From Plectrocnemia conspersa (Eukaryota; Arthropoda; Insecta; Trichoptera; Polycentropodidae), in contig VTFK01000435.1 of assembly GCA_009617715.1 (NCBI GenBank), positions 434,001-498,000 on the forward strand: a stretch of DNA of 64,000 nucleotides, read 5' to 3'. Shown piece by piece: positions 48,850-59,844 of this stretch (positions within the stretch are counted from its first letter, which is position 1; the number at the start of each line of letters is the position of its first letter). Under the pieces are notes generated by a model. The model searched no databases and was not told where the DNA came from. It saw only the letters and a program-made list of their open reading frames with translations. Both the position numbers and the translations under genes were made by a program.

Positions 48850-49620
48850 ATGAAAAAAAATACGACTGTCATAAAACTTCACCGTCTTTCATCTGCATAA
48901 TGGTATTAAAGTTTAACGACGGGCTCGCGTCTAATTCGCTTATTGCTTCCGCTCGTAAATTTTTACTCGATTAACACCTAATCCCTACACTTCTCCGGCG
49001 AAAAGCCGCAGGTTTTTAGCGTTGAATTAATTGGTCGAAAAAAACTTTACTGTGAAGGACACGAGGATAATCCCAGAAATTATGGCGACTCCCCTCAGGA
49101 TCGTCACAGTTTTATTACGGCATTATACGCATATTTATCATGTCCTGTGCCAAAACCGCCGGGCGATAATCCGACGTGTGCTACGAATAAATTTCCACGC
49201 AGTGTTTGCGCAGCTGTAAACGCGAAAAATCGGATTAAAAGTAACAACAAAAAATCGACCAAACGTGTATGTACACCGTGGCTAAAAAAGGCCATGCGAA
49301 ATTGATGCGGACAACACTTTCGTTACGGTGGAAGCGGTCAGGTACAAAGCACAATGGGATTTCTATTTATGTCAAAAAATACATGCAATCAAACGCGGCC
49401 GCGGCGAAAAACAAAGGGAACTGGTCAAAGGGCACGGAAAGGGTTAGAGAAGCGAAGCTTTTGTGACCGCAGACACAAGAGCAAAAACCTTTGACAAACG
49501 GTAAACTGCTAACACTCTGATGTCCGCTGATAAACGATGCGCTAAAAACGAGAATGCATTCAGACATATTGCAGCCACTGAAAAGTGTTAACAAATTACA
49601 TTGATGTGCATCAAAGAGCA
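48850..49620. other. GC-richer island with chance frames on both strands
   Basis: CpG-rich block with four frames of 62-84 codons, two per strand, none with a recognisable domain. A GCGGCCGCGGCG core is at about 49396. As with the other islands, the balanced both-strand openness argues for composition rather than coding. Confidence 0.35.
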
Positions 49621-51289
49621 ACGATTCTTTATATGAAACATGTTTTGGTTTAGGCTGTCATTTAATATTATCTTTAGCTTATTGTATAAAGATTGAAATC
49701 GCACATAAATAATATTCTTATGTAAATATTATAGTTAAATACTGTAGCGATGCGATTGTACATGCAATTTCTTTAAAAATTTAAAGCATCATTTTTTAAT
49801 TAGTAAAATTAATAATAAAGACCGTCTTTTAATTAAGGTTCAACTTATTAAGGTTGCATATTTATTCTTTATATTAAATTAATTATATAAGTTGTATAGT
49901 CTTGTCAGTTTATTTCGATAAATATGACTAATAATAATAATCTGATAAGGTATGCATGTTAAATGTCATATCATATTATATTTTCTTAACGCACTAAAAT
50001 TAAATTAATATATATGTTAGTTTGAACTTTTTTCTTGTTTCAGATTTTAATTATATTTCATTATTGCAGTCATCCCATCTGCAGGATATATATAAAATTA
50101 TTTCACCTACATCTAATAAATTGGTAGAATTGATGTTTATATTTTTTTAATATATTTTTGGGCTTGTTGTGTAAAACTAGGGTAGCTGTTTTTTGTTTGT
50201 AGGTAGAGAAAACTTTTTTTTTATTTTTATAATTTCTATATTTTAACTGAAATTATTATCTAAATTGTCGGTCTCTCACTGTCGTGAGGTACCGCAGCTA
50301 GCGAGGTGTAAGTACCGAATGCTCAACTTTTATGTTTTAAATTTTATTTTTCTGATTTTTTTTAATATGCTAATAATAAAATATCTTATTTATTAAATAA
50401 TATATTTAAATAATTGTATAGATATTCCTTAATTTGTGATAAAAAAATGAGATCAAAAGCGTTTTTACATTTATTATGGATGTTTATCAGATTGATTAGG
50501 TAAACTAAAAATTTACTGGCATTGCAACATTAAAATTTTCACGACCAAAACCATACTTGTATAACGCGAACGACCATTCCTGCACTTCTGTTTTTTAATA
50601 TGTGTCAAAATACCGGCGTTTTTTAAGAAACTACATAGTATTTTTGTGTCATAACATTTAAAAGTAGTTTTACAACCAAGCTAAATAATAATTAATATTT
50701 TAAAAAATATAATGTAATTTTTCACGTGACTAAAATCTTTTCACTTTTTTTAGTTTTTGAATGCCTATTTTTTTTGTCATGTACTTAATTAATAAATTAT
50801 ATAAATTATATTTTAAGTAATATAGTATATCTTTATTGGCAATACTCTGATGATTTATTTATTCGGTAGTACACTTAGCATTGCAATATTCTTATTTTGT
50901 GTGAAGGCACGAAATAACTGTTGTTTATATCAAGTTTAGGGATTCAATCATTCGGAATTTTCAATCGCAATGTTTGTCAGTAAGTCTTTAAACTATTTTT
51001 CACAATAAATTAAATTCAATATTAAAAATTTAATTCGAAACTAATTTTGCGTAATTTTTAAATCAGAAGTGTAGAAACAGATGGATTTGTCTGACTGTTT
51101 ATAAACACAATACATATGATGTTTAAAAGTAAAGATTTTATTATAAAACACGAGACTAGCTAAAACAGCTTGTATTTTATAAGCATTAAGTTATTTTATC
51201 TTATAGGCAAATATTATGTTTTGAGGTGTATTTCTTTAGCTCTTGTTATTGTAAAATTATGAATTAAAAAGAAAAGTTCAAGGAAAAAC
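49621..51289. other. AT-rich spacer
   Basis: AT-rich. A short GC-richer patch at 50265-50330 (GTCGTGAGGTACCGCAGCTA) has no interpretation. No gene or repeat. Confidence 0.5.
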
Positions 51290-51960
51290 AAAATTTAAGA
51301 TTAGAATACTTCTTAGTTCGGCCAACGCCTTGTTCGTCCGCTAATTCAAGATAATGTAAGCAATCATTATTTCTGTCGTGAAAATTTTCTGAATCTTTTC
51401 CTCTTGTCGTAAGCAAAAAAACATGTTTTTTATCGCGCCGTCTTCTTAGCTGGATGAAATTTGTGAACGGCGGCGCCTGGCAAATATGCAAATTGGCGGC
51501 ACTGCTCGCGGCCCTTTCGCAACTTTCAACACAGAGAGGGACTGGTACTTTGTCGACGAATTGGCAACAGGATGCAGACGCCCTCTGTAAGAAAACCCAA
51601 GGCAGATGGGCGGCTGCCACGGGGCTAAATGGTCGTAATTAAGTTAACATCGCCGAGCTCGACCGCGGCTCTGTTTTTGGAACGAAACGAAATTAGTTTA
51701 AATTATGATTCATCACAACGACTCGACTCGACTCGACGGATAAAACGGATTAAGAGTTTCGTTATTCCCCGAGATCCGGCGTAGTAGTAATAATAATAAT
51801 AGGAGAAGGACGCTGGAGAGCGTTGTGAGAGACTCTGTTAAAACGTATAGTAATAACTGCAAAACAACGCAGGGAAAATATCTTAATTCTGCTAAAGCCA
51901 CCTGAATCCCTTAAAACCAAATTTCTTTAAAAGAAATATTAGAGTTCAATTTGATTTGAA
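51290..51960. other. GC-richer island with CTCGA and TAA short tandems
   Basis: Frames on both strands (62 to 118 codons) lack domains. The plus frame at 51454 has a hydrophobic Ala/Leu stretch but no signal-peptide cleavage context or donor site I trust. A (CGACT)3-4 tandem lies at about 51717-51737 and a short (TAA)n tract at 51785-51800. Confidence 0.35.
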
Positions 51961-54649
51961 CCCATTTAATACGTGCCACGACAATATGACGGGAAAATAT
52001 TTTGTTAAGTCGTATAATAAAGATGCGTATGTATAAAGTTATGTGATGTTCTTTTTACAACAAAAAGGTAAAATAATTATTAATTTTCACTTATTTCTTC
52101 TTTTTGTGTCATGTCCGATTCCAGATGTCATTCTTGTTTATACGTGTATTTTTTGCAATTAATACATCTTTTTTCGTATGATCCATTTTTTTTTTATTAA
52201 CGTTGAGATATAAATAAGCTCATATTTCGGACCTTTGATCATGTGTCTGGTGTATGCCTCTGTTTTCAATCAAGTTTGATCAATAAAATGCAGTTTCAAG
52301 CTCACTACAAAATAAAAACTTTTTTTTTGATAGCATCTGAATAAATCTATTTCACGAAGAAAAGCAACTTTAAACACGAGCGTCTGTTGGTTCATTTAAT
52401 TGTAAAGAAAACAAAGGCAGCTTTAATTTCATTAAAAATCTGATGTATGGAAATGTATGATATACGCCGTTGAATAGTATTATAGGACAGATATCTTTTG
52501 CATCTTTACTTTGCTGAAATCCTTAGGAACTAACTTCGCCATCTTCAGCATGCAGGGTTGCAATATTGTGTTAGTATATATTTTTTAGTTTACTATTTTG
52601 AGTGGCGACCCCATTTGGGGTCGTGACCCTTAGGTTGGGAGCCCATGCTTTATAAAACGATCGTGTTTTATGCAATAGAATGCTTTTTCAATAATGATAA
52701 AGCAGATGTAAACACTATCTATCTAAATTAATATAAATATTGAAAATTATTTTTCCTATGAAAATCATTAATCTTTAACAATAAGTATTATTCTGGCAAA
52801 ATTATGTATTTATTTCGATAATAATCCACTTCATTATTAATGTTTCACATAACACAAAATATTGATTTACGTAGTCTGAAGTGTCATAATGATAAACACA
52901 ATAAATCAGTGGTATAGTTAGTTACTAATTTATTTATATTTATTTATTTCTATCTTGTCTGGAGATAGTAATTAGTGATTAATTTTTAATTATAATTTTA
53001 ATTTTATTTAATCATTACAGATCAGGTTTTCCTGTATTTTCATAATCTCACTGATTAATATTGTGAAAAATAATTTAAACGAAATCGTTTCAAGTCGTGC
53101 ACGACTTTTTATTTTATTAGTCTATAGTGATTTTATAATACTTTTGCAGCCGGTTAGATGCCGAAATAATATAACGGTACAAAGTATATAAATACTAAAT
53201 ATGTATAAAGAAAAACGTAGATGTTAGTATAGGGCAGCGGAGCCAAATTGGAAAATCTTGAGAGTCTTCATTGTAGTCGTCGATGATACGATTGGAGACA
53301 GGCGACTGCTTTCTACAGGTTTTTAATCTTCAATTAAATCTTTTAATAATTTAATTATAGATTCTTTATAATTAATTTACCCTTTTGCATTTCAAATTTA
53401 GCATAATGCCCCAGAAAATCGGCAATAAATAACTTTCATCGACGAATCTGGATTTCATTTTCAGATCATCTTCTTTAGTGAAAGCGGTTTTTAAGGCCCC
53501 AGTTTTTGCTCTTCTGTGAATAACAAAAAAAATTTAAACAATGTTTATAAGTACTTCATAGCCAATTTTTGATTATTATAAAAAAAAGAGTTTTAGAACT
53601 TTTTTGGTATAATTAATTGATGAACTGCGAAAGTTTGTGTGGCTATTGAGAATTTATGTGTTTTCTGTTAAACTAAGCTATTTTTTTATTACTAATATTA
53701 AAAATATAAATTATTTCTATTCATGAAACTGCATGAATAATATTTAAGAATTTACCTTAAATTGTCTGAAATTGTAAATGTAAAACCAGTTTAAATTTAC
53801 TATATTTTAATTTTGTCGGAATGCATTTTCAAGAACAAGAAATGCAATATCCATTTGTGAATTGGACTGTAATGTATTACAATAAAATATCCTTCAACGA
53901 TTTTATTTCCGATAAACTTTTTTTTATTTTTATTGTATTAAATAGAAAATTAAAATACCGTCTCTATGTCATATTTGAGTTTATTGACATTTGAGTTCTT
54001 ATCTACTATATTGACTTCTAAAAAATTTGTATAGAATGATTGCTAGCGCATCACAAAAACGATAATAATTAAAAGTTTGATACTTCTTAATTGGAACAAA
54101 AAAAATAGGCGCTCAAATATAAAAAAAAATGGAACTTAACTACACATAAAATAAACATTATCATTAAAAAATAAAATCTTTACATAATATTTTGTAAAAA
54201 AAAAACTTTACTAATTCATGTGTAGGATTTAAGTATATATGTATGCTGCGGTCTAAGTTATGCTATATTTTCTAGTTTTGAGCTGCATCCCGAGGGATAT
54301 CTTAATAAATATTAATTATTTATTGTTACCCTAATGGGACATACTTGACAAACATGGTCCGAAAATCCTTCCAAAGACCTATTTCTTGAACCTGTGCAGA
54401 CGCTGCTTAGTACCTATGCTCACATTCATATATAGATTTATTATAGAGATAGATATATCTAATTAAAATTTTGCATAATCTTCTTTTATTTTTGTCTAGT
54501 ACTTCTTTGAGCAACTCATTTAGGTAGACTGGTATGTTAGAGGTACATGGTGTGATATGACAGCTATTTATTTCATACTAGTTTTTATGTATGAAAAAAT
54601 AGTATTTCATAATAAAAAAATAAAAAGTACTGTACATTTAAAGCAAATA
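51961..54649. other. AT-rich spacer with mixed patches
   Basis: Mostly AT-rich. 52460-52560 and 53220-53300 are of mixed composition without frames. Holds the possible hAT end listed separately. No gene seen. Confidence 0.45.
52600..52650. mobile_element. Possible hAT-type terminal remnant
   Basis: The string GGCGACCCC...GGGGTCGTGACCC then TTAGGTTGGGAGCC closely follows the pattern seen at ends of many animal hAT elements, where GGGGTCGCGACCCC is followed by GGTTGRGAACC. The terminal bases are degraded and the partner end was not found. Confidence 0.4.
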
Positions 54650-55060
54650 CGACACATATGTATATGAATATGTCGGGCTCGAGTTACAATTGTACTTTTC
54701 CACGGTGCACGCGCATATCGTTGATTTCGCGCATCGCAGCATCCAATCGTTACCACTTCCAATTACTGAATTTTTAACATAACATAATGGGGTAAAAAAT
54801 TTTCGCTGCTTCACTGCACTGCAACCGTTGGCTTATTAACCGATGAGCTCGAACGCAACAGTGATACGCTTGCATATAAAAACGCAAGTTCTGATTGAAA
54901 AAATCATCCATCCGTGATACAGTCTGGTAGAACATGCATATCTGCTAGGTATCTATTTTATGAATGCTTTCGTGTTCATACGTTCAGTCTTTTAACGCTC
55001 AATGGTTCATACATGTAACAGTAATTAAAGTTTACGGGGTAATCGAACGTTTCTTCAGTG
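54650..55060. other. GC-richer island
   Basis: Mixed composition with GCACGCGCATATCG and TCGCGCATCGC words, no frame above background. Candidate regulatory DNA in the region upstream of the convertase exon. Confidence 0.35.
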
Positions 55061-55557
55061 ATGTTTTTTATATACTCAAATATTAAAATAATATTTCTTA
55101 AAAACAAACTTTTTAAAAGAAAAGTTATTTTTATATAATATAAGTATTTTCAATTGTTTGGTTACAAGATCTATCTACCGCTGTTGTGAAAATTAATGTG
55201 TGTAAACTTACAAGGCGTGTTTTTGTTTGTTTGAAACGGTCGTTAGAATGACCTCTAAATTTTAACAAATTATGCAGGTTGTTGAAACCTTCACACTACA
55301 AACATATTTAATAAATATGTCATAACCTTTAATGTTTTTACCTTATTTGCTTATTTTTGCAATAAATTTATAAAAACATATATTACTACATGATCTTTGT
55401 TACTGTTGTATCAGTCTCAGATTTAGTTAAAAATTACAATTTAAAACCTAATATTTGATCATCGCCATTTAAAAATAAAATATATAGTTCTATATTTTAC
55501 TTTTAATTACCTATTATTTTATAATAATAAATACTTTACCTTTTATATAATTGTTTT
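55061..55557. other. AT-rich spacer
   Basis: AT-rich. 55220-55330 shows a weak order of shared words with 61180-61260 (TTTGT.TGAAAC, GTTAGAAT, GCAGGT, TTGAA), perhaps an old repeat. Confidence 0.4.
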
Positions 55558-56150
55558 AAGCCGTCACTTCTGCTTCCGGACGCGCACGTTTTAGAATGAA
55601 ACATTAGGTATATGCTCAAATTCTACTCTGTAAATCGTATTGCTTTGTATGAACGGTGTATTATAATACACGTAAACAAAAGAAATATATTTAATTATAA
55701 TAAATAAAACTAGTGTTGCTACGTTGATTTTCAAATCTCCGCTAATTTATTCTTTTGTTGTCGACCAATAAAAAATAAGCGTATAAAATAAAATGGCCGA
55801 CAGTAACGCGACAACAGTTCTAAATAATTATAAAATTTTGCTACGCGACAATACTTTTCATTGATTCGTCATCTGCGTGGTTTAATTTGACTGATCATAA
55901 ATAATTGGATTGCAAATTAACTAGTGTGTTATAACTATGAAAATTAAATATAAACATAATGTGTTGAGGATCAGAAGACTACATTGATTAAATCTTCAAA
56001 TTTTGAATTCGCTTCGACGGGCTCCATGGCCGAAAAGTGAGTTGATACATAAACATTATCATTGCTTCCGATGTAATGCACATATACGTTAGATTTACGC
56101 CTTAACTAGTGAGTGTGTGAATCTTTGACGTGAATTAGTTACATCGTCAA
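55558..56150 (+). repeat. Duplicated 0.6-kb segment, copy 2 (next to the convertase exon)
   Basis: Partner of 32456-33115. It keeps the CCAATAAAAAATAAGC and ATGGCCGACAGTAACG blocks, the TTTTGCTACGCGACAAT block and the final GACGGGCTCCATGGCCGAAA with the donor-like GTGAGT at 56039. The frame parallel to copy 1 reads IKSSNFEFASTGSMAEK; the ATG of copy 1 is ATT here. The segment ends about 290 bases upstream of the convertase exon. Joining its donor to that exon leaves only a 10-codon open frame with no ATG in phase (a stop lies just upstream), so it does not supply the protein start. Confidence 0.75.
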
Positions 56151-56438
56151 CGAATAAGATTTGACAGACTAGCGTGTTTGACAACCAACCTAATCGCGAA
56201 CGACTTATCGTAGAGACAATAATAAAAATATCATATAAATTAAACCATTTTCTTGCATAAATGGTTTAGGATATTTAATTATTTAATAAATACAGTGAAA
56301 TCAATTACACTGTTCATAAATTATTTCTTGTGTACTGTAACTAAAGTGATTTGATGGTGCATACATTGCCTAGGTAATGTATGTATTTTCTAAATTCACA
56401 TTTTACCTGTAACTTATGTATTTTTTATTTTTTCACAG

Positions 56439-56543
56439 ATTGGTTCCTTGAAAGAATACTACTTGTTCGACCATCACCACATACACAAAAGATCATTGAA
56501 TGCCAGCGTAGACCACCATAAGAAATTACACGCTGAACCGGAA
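56439..56543 (+). CDS. Furin-type proprotein convertase, prodomain exon (partial gene)
   Basis: Internal exon of a secretory-pathway subtilisin-like convertase, which cuts precursors after paired basic residues. The acceptor is a strong pyrimidine tract ending TTTTTTCACAG. The donor is GAA/GTAAGTAC. The exon is 105 nt, 35 codons, phase 0 at both ends. It begins IGSLKEYYLFDHHHIHKRSL and ends KKLHAEPE. In furin, PC5 and PACE4 the prodomain has the same order: I-G/F-x-L-x-D/E-Y-Y-x-F, a short loop, K-R-S at the internal prodomain cleavage site, then a charged stretch ending x-E/D-P before V-x-W. Lys-17/Arg-18 would be the internal site. The signal peptide, rest of the prodomain, catalytic domain and P domain must lie on other exons; none was recognised here. 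Furin 1 versus furin 2 cannot be decided from 35 residues. Confidence 0.85.
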
Positions 56544-57067
56544 GTAAGTACAATTGCATTATATTAACACGTTCGCCGTCATCCGTTAATAGATTACTAT
56601 ATAGCATCGTAAAATGTCGTTTAATGACATATGATAAAGCCAAAAACACCACTTAAATTAGATAATAAAATGAATAACAATATGCTTTATTGTTCAGGAA
56701 TAATAACCAATTTAGGTGTCCTATTTCAAAATGATTCCATCAGCATATAGAAAACATTCTCAATATAGCCTCAAAAAATGCTACCCACTCTTTTTTATTA
56801 AAAATGGTTAAATAAAAGATACCTGTACATAAGAAAATATAAATATTTTATGCCCCAAATATGTGTTTAAATAAATATATATTACAACAATTTTGTAATA
56901 AAAAATTGTCTATTTTTTTATTTTCATAATTCTTTGACTTGAGTACAGCATAAAAACCAAATAGTGGATTATTTTAATTTGATTTAGTCGTTTTATATTT
57001 GGGTCAGCTTATTTTTCTTTAAGGTCAATCAAAACTTACTTATCTAGAGATTTTTAATAATATATAC
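56544..57067. other. Presumed intron of the convertase gene, AT-rich
   Basis: Begins with the consensus donor GTAAGT. AT-rich, with no next convertase exon (expected to start V-x-W and contain a basic activation site) recognised here or further right in the window. Confidence 0.5.
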
Positions 57068-57400
57068 AATAATGGGGCACCGCAATAAATGTGTTATATC
57101 TTTAAAAAAAATCGTGAAAATATTATTAGAATCTGACTATGAACAATTTAATTTTTTTTAATATTTATTAGACCAACCCTTAGCTATATTTACAGCCGCA
57201 ACCCTTTTTGGCATATTGTCAACTAATGCCTTGCGGGTGGACGGAGACAATTTTTTCCATTCCATCTGCAATTTTTCTCGCAGCTTTATTTTGGGCAACA
57301 CTTTGGGCAAAATTTTTTTTAATTTCAACGGTAGAAAAAGGGCAAATAAGATTTTTTTTCATATCAGTCAAGATTCAGTCACTTAGGTTTTGACATTGAG
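57068..57400 (-). mobile_element. Tc1-like DNA transposon remnant
   Basis: Contains the 3' end of a Tc1-family transposase on the minus strand and about 90 bases of downstream sequence (the CGGTGCCCCATTATTG block near 57068-57083), similar in style to Tc1 3' flanks. Terminal inverted repeats and TA duplications could not be placed. Decayed, not mobile. Confidence 0.65.
57158..57286 (-). pseudogene. Tc1-family transposase C-terminus
   Basis: Forty-two codons and a stop read KLREKLQMEWKKLSPSTRKA then LVDNMPKRVAAVNIAKGWSNKY. The W-x-x-L-S/P...L-V-x-x-M-P-x-R-V/C-x-A-V-x-x-A-K-G-G-x-x-x-K-Y ending is the signature C-terminus of Tc1 transposases, which cut and paste the element using a DDE catalytic triad located upstream. 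Here the GG of the family is GW and the end Y is kept. Further upstream, a one-base shift gives a short stretch ending AQNKA that continues the homologous reading. The catalytic region is lost. Confidence 0.85.
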
Positions 57401-58369
57401 TTTGCTATTAGCTGTCATTACAACGACAATTTATTCTTTAAAATTTGTTCAGCTGAGATAATAATTTGTAATCATTTAATAATTAGTTAATAAAAACATA
57501 TTTAATTTGTAAATTAAATAAACGTGTATCGTGTAAAACATTAGTTTTATTTTTCGTGGGTCATGGTTTACAAATTTAGCTCAAACCAATGGTCAGATTT
57601 AGTCTACAAAATGATATTAATTTTTAAGCTAAATACTAGTAATAAATATTTTTAAGATAAATACTAATTTTACTTACTAGATATTTGTGAATCGTGTGTT
57701 AAATAATTTTCATTTAATCGCAAATCCTCCTTTCTAACTATTTGGCGATTTCCTCACTATATATAGGTGATACTAATTGGGTCTTAATCATATGCGGGGA
57801 ATCTAAGAGGGTTTCACATTCTCAAGGGGCCACAAATTTACATTAGACGTTAATTTGCTTACAGTAACAAACACAGAAATATCGTAGAATGGCAGTTTTG
57901 GAAGAATATATTTTATTTATACTTATATAAAGAGGTCACGCCACTTGTAGTGCCCTTTCATTAAATTTGCTTTAAAAAGCTCGAGCTAATAGACACTAAA
58001 AATTTACTTAAAATCTGTCAGTTAAAAATATATAGATGAGGAATCTGTATCTTTTTCCCAGTATCACGCAACATCTTTTTATTTTAAAGCTTCATGATTA
58101 TTTTGTAGTTTGCAACAATAAAATCTCTTATTAAACCAGTTAGCTATTTAATCTTACACTGAGAATATAATAAATATAATTTTCATATATGTACGTCTCA
58201 TTATTAATTCAATTAATATTCATGAACCAAGTCACACTAAATCTTTGTGAAAAAAAACTGGTCATACGATGGGCATAGAATTTATATCTTCATATTCATT
58301 TTTCCGGAAGGAATGTCAAAATGTAGGATTTATAAATATTTTAAAACAAACGACACCACAGTTTCAGCG
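57401..58369. other. AT-rich DNA with a mixed patch
   Basis: 57720-57860 is slightly richer in GC. No gene, repeat or exon recognised. Confidence 0.45.
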
Positions 58370-58710
58370 TCTCTAAAGCATTATACGTTTTCACCTCCCA
58401 TATCTTGACTTTATTGCGTATTATATAAACATGGCGAGCGCATGCTCATGACAGGCTGGACGTGTCTTCTTATTCAAAACTTTCACGTTCGCGTTCAAAC
58501 TCTTCACGTCACCTGATGTGATCCCGCGGGATCATGGCTTTTATTCCGAGTCTCGTGTAATTCTGTTTTCCCTTGCGTATGCACATTTTGTGCACACCTT
58601 TCCGAACCAACCTCCTGGGCAGCTTAGAATTGTGATCAAATTTTTCGAAATAGTACCTAAAAATATATATTTGGTAAAACCAAACAAAACCCAAATTGAC
58701 TAGCAATTTG
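58370..58710. other. GC-richer island with a 16-bp palindrome
   Basis: Chance frames of 61 and 72 codons on opposite strands overlap. The perfect palindrome TGATCCCGCGGGATCA lies at 58519-58534. It could be a dimeric protein-binding site, which is inference. Confidence 0.35.
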
Positions 58711-58837
58711 TAAACATTGGTGCGCATAATTTATTTAAATATATGTGCATACGTATAATATTTTTATTAATTTAAGCTGCAAGGTTTTTTGTAATTTAAA
58801 ACAATTGTTTTTGAAAAAAATACTTTACATGCATCGT

Positions 58838-59240
58838 AGACAAGCCTTCGGTGCTAAATGTGGGCTTCAGAACGTGGTTATAGTTCTCGGTCGCGTCCAC
58901 TGTTCTTGCCTGTAAAGTTTACAACTGGAGCACTTGCCAACTCTTCTCTGGCGTAGAGATATTGACATTTTCTTGTGCACATATAAGGTTTTGGTTCAAT
59001 TCGTATGGGACAATGCACACGTGTTGAGATGATTTGTGTCTGTTATTTTATCTTGTTTTCGTGTTTTTACATAAATGTGTATGTGTGTGTGTGTTTATGA
59101 ATTTATATGTATGCATAGGAATATATGTATATATTTGTTGTATTTTAAAATTGTAATATAATTTATAATGTTATCAATCGTGGCGCATTAGGTTAACCTG
59201 TCACTATAGTCATAATTTTATTAAATCAATAAATGTGATA
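58838..59240 (+). mobile_element. 3' remnant of the LINE-A family
   Basis: Matches LINE-A from about 13268 to its 3' end: CTTCGGTGCT...ATGTGGGCT, GGTTATAGTTCTCGGTC, GGAGCACTTGCCAACTCTTC, TTGGTTCA.TTCGTATGGGA and GACAATGCACAC. The coding part carries a deletion of about 33 bases relative to LINE-A after CTCTTCTCTGGC. The 3' UTR is longer, with a (GT)n tract near 59082, but keeps the GGCGCATTAGGTTAACCTGTCAC block and the final AATAAATG. Both copies end at the same place, which defines the 3' end of the family. Confidence 0.88.
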
Positions 59241-59299
59241 GATTATATGAATTAAATATTTTATTACTTTCAAAAAATGTAAGAAAATTTATTCTTATA

Positions 59300-59600
59300 A
59301 AAGTCTTTACTGGAGTATTGGCGAAATACTGTCAGTTTGATTTGCTGTGATGTGATCTTGTGAATCATACATTTTTTCAATTGCTTAATCGAAACAGCTC
59401 TAGAGATTCGCAGATGAGAATGTTGGTGGGACAATTTCATCGCTTTTTTAAAAACGCTTTTTTAAAAGTCAAACTTCTAGATTGCTTTTTTCGGCGATTG
59501 TTTACATAGGGTTGAAAATAACAATTGTCATCTTGCGCAGAATGAAATGCATTGTCGATCGCGCATCCTTTTCACACAAAAGGGTAGTTTTTCTAGTATT
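59300..59600 (+). repeat. Dispersed repeat family R3, copy 3
   Basis: Shares its ends with copy 2 (AGTCTTTACTGGAGTATTGGC; GGCGATTGTTTACATAGGGT then AAATAACAAT) and its middle (ACAGCTCTAG.GATTCGCAGATGA; ATTTCATCGCTT) with copy 1. It is therefore the link that joins all three copies. Length about 300 bases, no coding capacity, no clear terminal inverted repeat. Confidence 0.65.
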
Positions 59601-59844
59601 TACGATTAACGTTTTTGAACGGATAAGTGGTCCGTGAAATATTAAGCGTTATTATCGTAAAAGTCTCCAGCTCTCTCTTGCATTATTATTATTATTATTA
59701 TTTTATTTTATTAATTTATTTAGCTTAATAGCTAATCTTTACATCTAACAAATTTAGTAAACATATATAAAAATATATAAAAAATACATAACAGAAAAAA
59801 AAAAAAAATATACAATAATAAAGTCTTAATATTATAATTTATTT

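Noticed and set aside
51264..51642. 118-codon minus frame and 62-codon plus frame in a GC island
   Set aside because: Opposite-strand overlap and no domain; the Ala/Leu stretch on plus is not a convincing signal peptide for the convertase.
55980..56543. Splicing of the duplicated segment (donor 56039) to the convertase exon as first coding exon
   Set aside because: In the phase required by the convertase exon the upstream sequence has a stop ten codons before the donor and no ATG after it.
56425..56652. 75-codon minus frame
   Set aside because: It is the antisense of the convertase exon and its flanking intron.
57208..57393. 61-codon plus frame
   Set aside because: It is the antisense shadow of the Tc1 transposase relic on the minus strand.
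22610..59600. CRISPR-like or satellite array from the repeated blocks
   Set aside because: Copies are three, far apart and diverged, with no regular spacing; a dispersed repeat family fits better.
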